Shown here: piece after piece, positions 42,764 to 51,071 of the stretch
How the letters are laid out: every line of letters starts with the position of its first letter
Numbering within the stretch: position 1 is the first letter of the stretch
Source of the DNA: Paenibacillus sp. LS1
GTDB taxonomy: Bacteria > Bacillota > Bacilli > Paenibacillales > Paenibacillaceae
Direction: 5' to 3'
Length of the DNA: 64,000 nt
Assembly: GCF_026013365.1 (NCBI RefSeq)
Contig: NZ_JAPDOE010000002.1
Location: 248,001 to 312,000 of the forward strand
Notes under the pieces: generated by a model
What the model saw: the letters and a program-made list of their open reading frames with translations, nothing else
What the model was told of the DNA's origin: nothing
The model's database searches: none
Made by a program: the position numbers and the translations under genes

Positions 42764-43936
42764 TTATTTAAACGTCTGACTCAAATCAGCAGGTTGACTG
42801 CCACTGAATGCCTTGTCTTTCTTTGTCGTGGAACCAGCAATGCGTTCTTGCAAATGCTCATAGAACAGATCCTCGTCGATCGGCAGATCCACCCAGTTAT
42901 CCGTCCAAGTAGACAGCAGCATAGCGTTGGATAATGTTAATCCGTGTATACCATCTTCACCGGGAGCAATGAGTGGTGCGCCTGTACGAATCGAGTCAAC
43001 CCAGTTGCGAATCAGACCCGGATGCCCCGTTTCCACACCTGTAATCGGAATTTCGCATTTCCAGCATTCTGGCTGTCCAAAACCTCCGGTAAACCGCTGA
43101 TTGAATTCAGGCTCAGATTCCCGAAGTCGCCAGAACGTAAGTTTTCCGTCTTCGATCACGATTTTACCTCGGTCTCCGTTGACCTCAAATCGGTTCGTAC
43201 CTGGTGCTTCACCAGTAGTCGTTACGAAAACACCAGTTGCTCCATTTTCATACTCCACATAAGCCGTTACATCATCTTCCACTTCAATGTTCCGATACTT
43301 GCCAAACGAACAGAAAGCACGCATTCGTACCGGCATCATACCAATGGTCCACTGCCACAGATCCAGTTGATGCGGGTCCTGGTTAATCAGTACACCGCCA
43401 CCTTCTCCTGCCCAAGTTGCCCGCCAGCCGCCGGAATCATAGTAACTTTGGGATCGATACCAGTTCGTAATAATCCAGTTAGTACGCCGTACCTCGCCCA
43501 GTTCTCCCGAAGCAATCAAGTCTCTCAGTTTAATGTAGAGTGGGTTGGTCCGCTGGTTGTACATCATGGAAAAGACTTTACCGCTGGCTGCGGCCGCTTC
43601 ATTCATCTTGCGTACCTGTTTCGTATATACACCGGCCGGCTTCTCGATCATGACATGCAAGCCATGCTGGAAAGCCTGAATGGCCTGTTCCGGATGATCG
43701 TAATGCGGCGTTGCAATAATGACTGCATCAATCGTACTCGAAGCCATCATCTGCTCAGCATCCTGCCAATAGGTTACCGTTGCCGGAAGATGACTGGATA
43801 CCCAGCTCTCCATCTCTCTTCTTACATCACATACGGCGACCAGCTCTGCACCGGGTACTTCTCCAGCCACCAACGTTCTGGCATGTGCTGCTCCCATGTT
43901 TCCTATACCAATAACCGCTACTCTTACGATACTCAT
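42764..43936 (-). CDS. Gfo/Idh/MocA family oxidoreductase
   Basis: A 390-residue enzyme: VAVIGIGNMGAAHARTL nucleotide-binding loop, VIIATPHYDHPEQAIQAFQHGLHVMIEKPAG with the canonical EKP, and GVLINQDPHQLDLWQW with the His of the active site. Start codon overlaps the isomerase stop by four bases, so they are coupled. Substrate not determined. Confidence 0.94.
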   Translation of the reverse strand: MSIVRVAVIGIGNMGAAHARTLVAGEVPGAELVAVCDVRREMESWVSSHLPATVTYWQDAEQMMASSTIDAVIIATPHYDHPEQAIQAFQHGLHVMIEKPAGVYTKQVRKMNEAAAASGKVFSMMYNQRTNPLYIKLRDLIASGELGEVRRTNWIITNWYRSQSYYDSGGWRATWAGEGGGVLINQDPHQLDLWQWTIGMMPVRMRAFCSFGKYRNIEVEDDVTAYVEYENGATGVFVTTTGEAPGTNRFEVNGDRGKIVIEDGKLTFWRLRESEPEFNQRFTGGFGQPECWKCEIPITGVETGHPGLIRNWVDSIRTGAPLIAPGEDGIHGLTLSNAMLLSTWTDNWVDLPIDEDLFYEHLQERIAGSTTKKDKAFSGSQPADLSQTFK

Positions 43937-44850
43937 GACTGCTCCTCCTCGTCCACACGACGCTCAATTTCGGCGAAAACGTCTGCAAAATGCTGTAACA
44001 TCGCCTTGGATTCCAAGGCACCACTAAAATCCTCAATTCCGTAGTATCCGTCATACCCGACGGCACGAAGATCCCGCACCATCTGTACCCAATCGACCAT
44101 GCCTTCAGTCAGCGGCGTCCAGTGACATTTCCAGGCTGTATTCAGATTCACTCCGCTGCTCTTCCCAGTCACATTAGCCTTTTGTGATTCTTTCCCTTCT
44201 GCTTCAAACCACCCGGCATTTTTTACATGTACATGAGCCAGAAAAGGTCCTAACAACTCAAGTCCCATCCGATGATTCTCATATCCTTCATGCACCATAT
44301 TACCTGGATCGTACAATACACCCACATGCTGCGGGTCCAGCGATTGCACAAGTCGATAGGCCAGTGATGCCGTTGGTGCAATGGTCTGATGATGCGTTTC
44401 TACGAGGGCCTTGATGTTGTACTGTTTAGCCAGCTCCTGTACTTCACTCAGGTATTGAACGGCTTTACGATACAATTCAGGATAGCTGGTCTTGCGATCA
44501 TATCCCGGAACACCCACACGCATCATTGATGCTCCCAGCCCAGCCGCAGCCTGAAACGCCTGCTCGGTTGCAGACAAATCTCCACAGTTCAGATACGGCA
44601 CCAGTGCGATGGATTTTCTGCCTTGCCCTTCCGCCGCTTCACGAAAAACTGGAATCTGTTCCTGCCAGCGGCTCGGATCTACCGAACATCGATTATTTCT
44701 CCAATAAGAAGGCTCCTCGGATATCGCATCTTCAGGAATTCCGCGGAATCTCCACTCGATTCCATCGATCCCTGCTGCTGCAGCAGCCGATGCCAATTCT
44801 TCTGCATTCAGATCAGGGGTAGCCACGGTGAATACAGACAGTTTCATCAT
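43933..44850 (-). CDS. Sugar phosphate isomerase/epimerase (xylose-isomerase-like TIM barrel)
   Basis: A 305-residue AP-endonuclease-2-fold protein: AAAAAGIDGIEWRFRG opening, ALVETHHQTIAPTASLAYRLV (Glu, His), VLYDPGNMVHEG (Asp), and GYDGYYGIEDFSGALESKAML with the late Glu. These acidic and His residues bind the divalent metal. First gene of the operon, 15 bases downstream of a cre box. Confidence 0.92.
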   Translation of the reverse strand: MMKLSVFTVATPDLNAEELASAAAAAGIDGIEWRFRGIPEDAISEEPSYWRNNRCSVDPSRWQEQIPVFREAAEGQGRKSIALVPYLNCGDLSATEQAFQAAAGLGASMMRVGVPGYDRKTSYPELYRKAVQYLSEVQELAKQYNIKALVETHHQTIAPTASLAYRLVQSLDPQHVGVLYDPGNMVHEGYENHRMGLELLGPFLAHVHVKNAGWFEAEGKESQKANVTGKSSGVNLNTAWKCHWTPLTEGMVDWVQMVRDLRAVGYDGYYGIEDFSGALESKAMLQHFADVFAEIERRVDEEEQS

Positions 44851-44864
44851 GATTCATCTCCTTA

Positions 44865-44878
44865 TGTAAACGCATTCA
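44865..44878 (-). promoter_or_regulatory. Catabolite-response element (cre) for CcpA
   Basis: TGTAAACGCATTCA fits the consensus TGNAANCGNWNNCW at every position. It lies just before the first gene of the isomerase/dehydrogenase operon, in a place where bound CcpA would block transcription. The operon is therefore predicted to be glucose-repressed. Confidence 0.75.
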
Positions 44879-45017
44879 TTTTATGTCGTAAAGGCATTGT
44901 ATCACTCCACTGAACGTCACCATAGGGGAAAACACCAACAGATGAATGACAGATAACGAACAGGGCACATTCCCCATTCAGAGATAACTTCCCAAGAGGA
45001 TGATATGTTCTCAAATC

Positions 45018-45064
45018 AAAAAGGACATCCTTGGAACAGATTCAATTCTGTTCAAAGATGCCTT
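45018..45064 (-). terminator. Terminator of the metallophosphoesterase gene
   Basis: Long stem AAGG-ATC-GAACAGA / TCTGTTC-GAT-CCTT with short mismatches, followed by T5 on the minus strand. It separates the phosphoesterase from the isomerase operon promoter. Confidence 0.7.
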
Positions 45065-45177
45065 GTACAATAATTATATATAGGATGTTTGAGGAAAAGG
45101 TTCCCTATCAGTTATCCAGGCGCAATTTCAGTAGCTGGTTCTTGTACTCGTCCAATTTGCAACCCGTGCCTCTCTCT

Positions 45178-45675
45178 CTAATCCCGGTCAAAGAACACGT
45201 GTTCAGCCTGTATTTTTCCCTGATCTATCGTCATGATGCCAAATGAATATTGCTTCTGAAAACGCCGATCCGTAGGCGACCCCGGATTAAATACCAGTGT
45301 GTTGTCCACGGTATGCATAACCGGGATGTGTGAGTGTCCGTAGATCACAGCATCCACATGCTGGCCTGCAAAGGTATGAATTGCATTCTGCTCTGTACCC
45401 TTTGACCCTAGATGACCGTGCACAAGACCCAGACGAAGCCCCTCCACTTCAACTATGCGGGAATATCCCAGTTTTTCAGCGATTTCGGACGGGTCCGTAT
45501 TACCAGCTACCCCTTCAACAGGTGCATACTCACTAAGCAATGGATGTACACTCCAATCCGACCAGTCACCGGCATGAAGAATGAGATCTGCGCTCGGCAA
45601 TACATCAAGGAGTTGAGTTGGTAACTTGCGTGATTTTCGTGAACAATGCGTGTCGGAGATTACTACAATTCTCAT
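45178..45675 (-). CDS. YfcE/MJ0936-type metallophosphoesterase
   Basis: About 165 residues of the calcineurin-like fold: VVISDTHCS (D-x-H), ILHAGDWSDW (G-D), GNTDPSEI (G-N-x-D/E; the usual His replaced by Thr-Asp), GLVHGHLG and VIYGHSHIPVM (G-H-x-H). These residues bind two metals. YfcE-type phosphodiesterases act on small phosphodiesters. Start at MRIVVIS after AAAGGTGG. Confidence 0.93.
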   Translation of the reverse strand: MRIVVISDTHCSRKSRKLPTQLLDVLPSADLILHAGDWSDWSVHPLLSEYAPVEGVAGNTDPSEIAEKLGYSRIVEVEGLRLGLVHGHLGSKGTEQNAIHTFAGQHVDAVIYGHSHIPVMHTVDNTLVFNPGSPTDRRFQKQYSFGIMTIDQGKIQAEHVFFDRD

Positions 45676-45700
45676 ATAACAACCCACCTTTCCTTTAAGA

Positions 45701-45870
45701 GGTCGTTCAAAAAGTCCGCTTTTGATTACGAAGGATACCTAACGGCATCGCAGCATCGAATATGGAATTCAGCCGAAATGTCCGTTGCTCACGTAGTTTC
45801 CTACGCTCCGCTACTCCATTTCTAGCTTCATCCCATCTTCTTGGTACTGAAAACCACCCTTTTTGAACAT
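45701..45870. repeat. MITE-like intergenic repeat, copy 1
   Basis: About 170 bp bounded by inverted GTTCAAAAAG / CTTTTTGAAC. The interior (TCGAATATGGAATTCAGCCG, then CTACGCTCCGCTACTCCATT) is shared with the copy at 59458-59668, which is about 40 bp longer. No coding capacity. Resembles a non-autonomous element. Confidence 0.85.
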
Positions 45871-45892
45871 TCACTTTTGTCTTTGTTGCAAT

Positions 45893-46327
45893 CTACTCTG
45901 CCTGCGATGGGACAGCTAACATCTGGGAACTGGAACGTTCCATATCTTCAAGGGTAATGGATGCGAAGAACTGCTCCACCTTGGACTCTGCAACCTGATA
46001 CAGATTGGTCAAGAGGCTGTCTATATGCAAGCCCACCTCACAATCAGGGTTACAATTGCCGTGAATCGGGAACAGTGGACCTTCATCCTTGGCTGCCTGA
46101 TAGATCATCGCTAATGTAATCTCACTTGATGGCTTCGCCAGATAGAAGCCTCTTGTTCCAGGAGAGGAATTCACCAATCCTGCCTTTTTCAGCCCGCCCA
46201 GAATCCGTCTCACGACCACAGGGTTGGTATTCACGCTACCTGCAATATGTGCAGACGTGATTCGTTCAGGCGCGCTGAGTGACAATAACAACAAACAATG
46301 CACACTGACCGAAAAATGAGTACTCAT
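45893..46327 (-). CDS. Rrf2-family transcriptional regulator
   Basis: A 144-residue Rrf2 regulator: FSVSVHCLLLLSL, winged-helix IAGSVNTNPVVVRRILGGLKKAGLV, and GTRGFYLAKPSSEITLAMIYQA. GNCNPDCEVG supplies only two Cys, so an NsrR/IscR iron-sulphur cluster with three ligands is unlikely. It is closer to YwnA-type or redox-thiol members. Target unknown. Confidence 0.92.
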   Translation of the reverse strand: MSTHFSVSVHCLLLLSLSAPERITSAHIAGSVNTNPVVVRRILGGLKKAGLVNSSPGTRGFYLAKPSSEITLAMIYQAAKDEGPLFPIHGNCNPDCEVGLHIDSLLTNLYQVAESKVEQFFASITLEDMERSSSQMLAVPSQAE

Positions 46328-46378
46328 GATTAACCACCTTTTTTAAACATTTTAAAGATCATCCTAGACATGCTGACA

Positions 46379-46756
46379 TCATTCAGAGAACAGATCCTGT
46401 TCGGGACGTGCTCTGATCTTGAGTTGTCGCACACTGTATTCCAGTTGTTTCACAATATCATCCAGCTGTTTGCGATCAATCTTGGTCGGATCTTCCACCG
46501 GTTTCGCGGATGACTTAAGATCGCGGATCGTTAACTGCTGCTCTTGCCATTTGTCCATCAGATCTGCAATATTGGCATAGAAACGTTCGTAATCTTTGAT
46601 GACCAGGTCAAGATAGGCGTCCACCTCATCCGGATCATAACCACGAAGTTTATAATTGAATTGTTTTTCATGAATCGATAATGCATCTAGCTGTACACCC
46701 AATTGTTTGAACAATTGTCTTTGTTTATCCAATCTTCGTTTCATATGTTCATCCAT
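46379..46756 (-). CDS. DivIVA-domain protein
   Basis: About 125 residues. The N-terminal block FNYKLRGYDPDEVDAYLDLVIKDYERFY is the DivIVA signature, followed by a coiled coil. Short for DivIVA proper; similar to GpsB-like or accessory DivIVA-domain proteins. Start at MDEHMKR, preceded by GGAGG. Role in division or envelope growth is inferred from the domain. Confidence 0.85.
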   Translation of the reverse strand: MDEHMKRRLDKQRQLFKQLGVQLDALSIHEKQFNYKLRGYDPDEVDAYLDLVIKDYERFYANIADLMDKWQEQQLTIRDLKSSAKPVEDPTKIDRKQLDDIVKQLEYSVRQLKIRARPEQDLFSE

Positions 46757-46955
46757 ATTGACAACCTCCATTATAAGCCAAGCCATGGTTCATTTTTCCA
46801 GTGAAAAACGTACGGCATTTTCTCTCTCTATTTTTTATAACACATAATCCGTCAGATATAAAATGATACGACCCTATTCCTCACGAAAATGATTGCTTTT
46901 CATCCGATTCGGGTAAGGACACATACACCCCACAACGGGAAAGGAGCATGTCCTT

Positions 46956-47522
46956 ATGAGTACTTTAACCAAAGATCAACGTCAAGAACTGAAAAACGCC
47001 CTTTTGGAGCAACGCGAAAACTTGCAGCGTCATTTTGAATCCAGCATGGAAGACGGTGCTCCGGCCCAGTCGCTGAAAGATTCAACCGGTGAGCTGTCCT
47101 CATACGATAACCACCCGGCAGATGCCGGTACCGAAACATTTGAACGCAGCCGTGATCTGGCGATCGACGATACATTAACAGACGAATTCAATCAAGTGAA
47201 CGACGCATTGGAACGTATGGAACAAGGTACATACGGAACTTGTGTAACGTGCGGAGAAGATATTCCATTCGAACGACTTGAGGCTATCCCCTATACCGCA
47301 TACTGTATTGATGACACGCCTAACCGGGAGATCAGCAACGATCGGCCCGTTGAAGAAGAAGTAATGACCATGCCTCCAAGTGGTGCTGGAGAAGGAAGAC
47401 AGCGTAACGCCGGCAAGTTCGACAATGCAGATGCTTGGGAAGCGGTCGAAGAATATGGCACATCCAACTCCCCCGCCACTGCAGCCAAACGTGATGTGAA
47501 GGACTACAATGAGAACATGTAA
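46956..47522 (+). CDS. DksA/TraR-type zinc-finger protein (YteA-like)
   Basis: A 188-residue protein with an N-terminal coiled coil and GTYGTCVTCGEDIPFERLEAIPYTAYCIDD (near 90-118), where C-x2-C and one further Cys form the DksA-type finger with one ligand replaced. The long C-terminal tail (NAGKFDNADAWEAVEEYGTS) is typical of Bacillus YteA, a general-stress/sporulation-associated protein. AAAGGAG precedes the ATG. Confidence 0.9.
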   Translation: MSTLTKDQRQELKNALLEQRENLQRHFESSMEDGAPAQSLKDSTGELSSYDNHPADAGTETFERSRDLAIDDTLTDEFNQVNDALERMEQGTYGTCVTCGEDIPFERLEAIPYTAYCIDDTPNREISNDRPVEEEVMTMPPSGAGEGRQRNAGKFDNADAWEAVEEYGTSNSPATAAKRDVKDYNENM

Positions 47523-47607
47523 CGTGGTTATAGACTGTAACGGTTATGCGTCAAAATTAAAGCTGATTCAATAGGATTTACCACCGTTATCCTGTCTTAT
47601 CACGCAT

Positions 47608-47633
47608 TAAAAGCCGCCAATGGCGGCTTTTTC
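47608..47633. terminator. Bidirectional terminator
   Basis: AAAAGCCGCC aat GGCGGCTTTTT, with A-run and T-run on both sides. Serves the convergent DksA-like gene and the ArsR-like gene. Confidence 0.92.
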
Positions 47634-47709
47634 TAGTTTTCTCGAATGTGGTCTGCCACGTTTGCCGTTGCTTGTTTCCAGCGATAACGCTGAACACTTA
47701 TTCCGACCG

Positions 47710-48402
47710 TTATTCTTCCGACTCACTACCCGATGATGCAGAATCCTGCCGTTTAGAAACAGATCGGGACGTTTTCGAAGTTGATTTGTCCTTACCGGAG
47801 GTAGCTTTCTTTTTCTCTTTTGCATCTGTCTTAGACACAGGTATTTTCACTATAGGTTTAGAGAGGGCAGAGAATAACTGAAAGACCTCATGTTCCCCTT
47901 GTTGATTCTCTTTCGTTGTATAGGGCTCACAGAGTTTTATGATGTTCTTATACAATTGCTCTACTTCCTCACGAGTTGCATACAACGTGATATCCGAGAG
48001 AAACATCCGGTCTTCGTTTTCCGCCTGATGCATGAATCGCTGACGACTTTGTTCGAACATTTCATTTAATAATTTGAGCGTTTCGGACCGAAACACCTGT
48101 TTTAATGGTGAGTTTTCCTTGTCTTCATCTTCATGTCGAAGATGGATCTCTCCAGTAAATGGTTCGTAGTACTTCGCAATAATCCCATTAATCTCCCGCG
48201 TGGAAACGATGGTGAGCAGACCAATTTTCTCCAACTTTTTCACATGATAGTGCACTTTGGCTGGTACCTCACCCATCTGATCGGCGATCTCTTTGACAGT
48301 AGATGGTCTGCCTTGCTTGTTAAACATATTCATAATCTGTATCCGATACGGATCGGAGTAAATTTTAATTTCTTCAATTGTGGAAAGAACTTTGTGCTGC
48401 AT
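47710..48402 (-). CDS. ArsR-like winged-helix transcriptional regulator
   Basis: A 230-residue regulator. Residues 8-70 form an ArsR-type HTH (YSDPYRIQIMNMFNKQGRPSTVKEIADQMGEVPAKVHYHVKKLEKIGL). A helical middle and a Lys/Ser-rich tail (KEKKKATSGKDKSTSKTSRS) follow, which is unusual. Downstream of the MFS gene and probably its regulator. Confidence 0.88.
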   Translation of the reverse strand: MQHKVLSTIEEIKIYSDPYRIQIMNMFNKQGRPSTVKEIADQMGEVPAKVHYHVKKLEKIGLLTIVSTREINGIIAKYYEPFTGEIHLRHEDEDKENSPLKQVFRSETLKLLNEMFEQSRQRFMHQAENEDRMFLSDITLYATREEVEQLYKNIIKLCEPYTTKENQQGEHEVFQLFSALSKPIVKIPVSKTDAKEKKKATSGKDKSTSKTSRSVSKRQDSASSGSESEE

Positions 48403-48535
48403 CCCTGTTCCTCATTTCCGGGGTACCTGTTGCCCATCGATGTCTCTATTATACCGCTGTGTCAGGGCTTCGGTCAAAACAAGACGGAGATGACATGCTA
48501 CATAAAATCGGATAATGATCGCTTCTGAATGTACT

Positions 48536-49825
48536 TCACAACGCAGTTCGAAAACTTTTGCTAAATAGCAGCATACCTGCTGACATGGCAAGCATAATAC
48601 CGAAGACGATAAACAGAACAGGCATGGTCATCCAATCTGCAAGTGCTCCCGAAACCAGACTTCCAAGTGGTGCAACACTCAAGACAAGCATACTCTGGAG
48701 GGCATACACTCTGCCTAGCATCTCTGAAGGGGTTACTTCCATAAGATAGGTAGCCAGCGGTGTCGTAGCCATTGGAATCCCCATACCCATCAGTAGACAA
48801 AAGGTCGCTGCAACCGGCAGTTGGAAGGACGTCATATAAGCCGGGAGTGCCGTCATCGCATAACTGAGACCCAACATAACAATACCGCTGATGACCAGCA
48901 CACTTTTACGATAATTTGCTCCCCTTTGTGTCAACCACACACCGCTCAGCAACATGCCTCCCACCATCAGCCCACTGAGCAGACTTAATCCCCAAGCGCC
49001 AGCATGCAGCGTTTCAATGACATACGGTGTACGAAGAACATTGAACGGCATCAGGCAGAAATTAACGAAAGCAAACAGGATGGAGACGATTAGCAATAAG
49101 GCCTGTTTACGGAGAAAATGAAAGGCTTCCGCCATCTCGGAGAATATACTCCTTTTTTCGGATGGAAGAGAATCTATTTCAGTAGATGTTTTATTTTCAT
49201 TGTTAGCAGATGTTGAACCTTCAGGATAGTCTACTCGACTCATAATTAAAGCACTTAGCGCAAACAACCCAGCATCAATCAAGATCGTCCAGGCAATGCC
49301 TATTGATGCAATGAGTGCACCAGCCACTGCAAGTCCTGCGAGTTCTGCCACTCTGGTTGCGGAAGACGACATGGCATTACCGGAGAGCAGCATCGATTGG
49401 GGAAGCAATCTGGGCACACTGGACACTTCCGCAGGAGTAGTGAAGCATTCCAGCAAAGAATTCAGAATCGTGATGACAAACAGATGCCACACTTCGAGTT
49501 GCCCCAATCCGAACAACAGAGCTGTAATCCCAACGAATAATCCGCGACCGGTATTGGTAATCACAATCACTTTTTTTGGAGACATGCGATCAACCAAAGC
49601 ACCGGCGAACAGACCCAGGAGGATATTAGGTAAGAAATTCACAGCCAGCAACGTACCCATCAACACTTTCGAACCGGTCAGAATGTACACCATCCAGCTG
49701 TATGCAATCGAATCAATGGAATCACCAAATCTCGATACAACTCTACTGAGCATAAATTGCATATATGGCCTGATTCGTATTAATTCACCTATGCCTTGCT
49801 TGCCAACTGCTGTGCTATCATTCAT
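48536..49825 (-). CDS. MFS transporter, drug-efflux-like
   Basis: A 429-residue major-facilitator protein with about 12 membrane segments. The loop 2-3 signature reads GALVDRMSPKKVIVITN (near 76), and SVPRLLPQSMLLSGNAMSSSATRVAELAG resembles the MefA/Cmr-type efflux group. A central charged loop lies near 205-235. Substrate unknown. The promoter region holds inverted TTAACG motifs that may bind the ArsR-like protein. Confidence 0.92.
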   Translation of the reverse strand: MNDSTAVGKQGIGELIRIRPYMQFMLSRVVSRFGDSIDSIAYSWMVYILTGSKVLMGTLLAVNFLPNILLGLFAGALVDRMSPKKVIVITNTGRGLFVGITALLFGLGQLEVWHLFVITILNSLLECFTTPAEVSSVPRLLPQSMLLSGNAMSSSATRVAELAGLAVAGALIASIGIAWTILIDAGLFALSALIMSRVDYPEGSTSANNENKTSTEIDSLPSEKRSIFSEMAEAFHFLRKQALLLIVSILFAFVNFCLMPFNVLRTPYVIETLHAGAWGLSLLSGLMVGGMLLSGVWLTQRGANYRKSVLVISGIVMLGLSYAMTALPAYMTSFQLPVAATFCLLMGMGIPMATTPLATYLMEVTPSEMLGRVYALQSMLVLSVAPLGSLVSGALADWMTMPVLFIVFGIMLAMSAGMLLFSKSFRTAL

Positions 49826-49842
49826 GGCTTTCCACTCCCTAA

Positions 49843-49878
49843 CGTTAAAATATTTTTCATGTTAATTTTATTTTAACG
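49843..49878. promoter_or_regulatory. Inverted-repeat operator upstream of the MFS gene
   Basis: Perfect CGTTAAAATA / TATTTTAACG separated by 16 bases, 17 bases before the start codon. A third TTTTAACG half-site lies near 49913-49923. Probably the operator of the neighbouring ArsR-like regulator (inference). Confidence 0.6.
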
Positions 49879-50006
49879 CACATTATGCAGAAATCAATAC
49901 CTCCGTGAAAATAATTTTAACGTCAAGTAAGCAAAGTAAAACACTCGCTCTTCTTTCAGTTGATTCGTAATCAACAACAGACTTTCTGAACAATCCCCTA
50001 TAACAC

Positions 50007-50035
50007 AAAAAAACAGACCATATGTGGTCTGTTAG
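50007..50035 (-). terminator. Terminator of the barstar gene
   Basis: AACAGACCATATGTGGTCTGTT perfect hairpin with T7 following on the minus strand. Confidence 0.9.
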
Positions 50036-50073
50036 GTTGGGCTGATCGTATTTGAACTGCCTTCATTTTCTGC

Positions 50074-50349
50074 CTACTTCTCAACACGCAATTGAAATCC
50101 AGACTGCTCAGCCTGTACCTCCAACATTAAATCACGTACCTGGTCTGCTTCATTTCCCAGGCGTTCTTCGCTGATTCGGTAGTTGGTCCATTTCAACTCA
50201 AGTGGAAGTTCAATCGTACCCGTCAGGCAATCCCACAATGCATCGAGATTACCGCCATAAAAATCCGGCAGAGCCAGCTTGTCCTTTAATTGCTGATGAA
50301 GCTCAGCACTACTCGCAAAGTCTTCTCCATCCAGAATCACGATATTCAT
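50074..50349 (-). CDS. Barstar (ribonuclease inhibitor)
   Basis: A 91-residue barstar: the diagnostic LPDFYGGNLDALWDCLTGTIELPLEL lies at 27-52, and Tyr, Asn, Leu, Asp, Trp, Asp and Cys/Leu match the family. It inhibits barnase-type ribonuclease in the cytoplasm. The gene follows the secreted ribonuclease gene by 14 bases, so enzyme and inhibitor are made together. Confidence 0.95.
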   Translation of the reverse strand: MNIVILDGEDFASSAELHQQLKDKLALPDFYGGNLDALWDCLTGTIELPLELKWTNYRISEERLGNEADQVRDLMLEVQAEQSGFQLRVEK

Positions 50350-50363
50350 GACTGCCCCTTCCT

Positions 50364-50804
50364 CTATTTTAAACGTGTAAATGATGCATAGTGATCTGTC
50401 GTTTTGTAGATGAGCCCATCATTGGAATACACAATGCGATCCGAATTACGGAAGCCGGAAGTATAGTTGATATCCGCTTCGCGCCATGTACGTCCGCTCG
50501 CTGCTGGCAGAAGCCCCTCGCGATTGCCGAATGTGTCTCCACCGATGCTTTTCCCAGGAGCGACCACAGCCAAGTTTCCTTGTGAAGCTACCCAGCCGAG
50601 TCCTGTTGCCTGTGATTTGGTAATAAAGTTACATGGTAACGTTCCGTTTGCACTCAAATAGTTTGCTACACCCGTAAACGTATTGATGATGGTACATGTT
50701 GCAGCAGATGCCTTCTGCTGTGGGGCTGGGGTGAACTGTGAGCCTGTGAAGAAAACGAACGTTAACAACAATGCCAGTAAAGCGGTTGATAGTAGTTTTT
50801 TCAT
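50364..50804 (-). CDS. Secreted ribonuclease, barnase/binase family
   Basis: About 146 residues. Signal MKKLLSTALLALLLTFVFF ends near ASA. The mature part has VANYLSANGTLPCNFITKSQATGLGW, IGGDTFGNREGLLP (catalytic Glu region), WREADINYTSGFRNSDRIVYSNDGLIYKTTDHYASF with the catalytic Arg and His (TTDHY). Start at MKKLL after GGGAGG. Cleaves single-stranded RNA outside the cell. An extra Cys pair (TCTII...LPCNF) is unusual for barnase. Confidence 0.94.
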   Translation of the reverse strand: MKKLLSTALLALLLTFVFFTGSQFTPAPQQKASAATCTIINTFTGVANYLSANGTLPCNFITKSQATGLGWVASQGNLAVVAPGKSIGGDTFGNREGLLPAASGRTWREADINYTSGFRNSDRIVYSNDGLIYKTTDHYASFTRLK

Positions 50805-51002
50805 CAATCCTGCCTCCCGATCCTCATAGTAGATGAACGTTGCCACATATGCATTGTGCAAGCTGTAACTGTCTAGTTGTACGTTCTGCTAGATTATAGT
50901 AAACAAGTCATCCCATGACTATTTATATCACATGATTTTGGTATAAATATCAAATGAAGACGATTTAATTGTAAAATATTATAATTCTAACATTTTAAGA
51001 TA

Positions 51003-51036
51003 GAAAAAAAGACTCTCATCCTAAAGATGGAGTCTG
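51003..51036 (-). terminator. Terminator of the Gfo/Idh gene at 51.1 kb
   Basis: AGACTC-CATC / GATG-GAGTCT stem (one bulge) followed by T7 on the minus strand. Confidence 0.88.
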
Positions 51037-51071
51037 CATTTTCTAGTATGTTTGGTCTGGTTTGAATTGGT

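Noticed and set aside
41299..44850. Integron integrase expected at the head of the array
   Set aside because: All frames here are explained by the two Gfo/Idh/MocA enzymes and the isomerase. No tyrosine recombinase motifs were found anywhere in the window.
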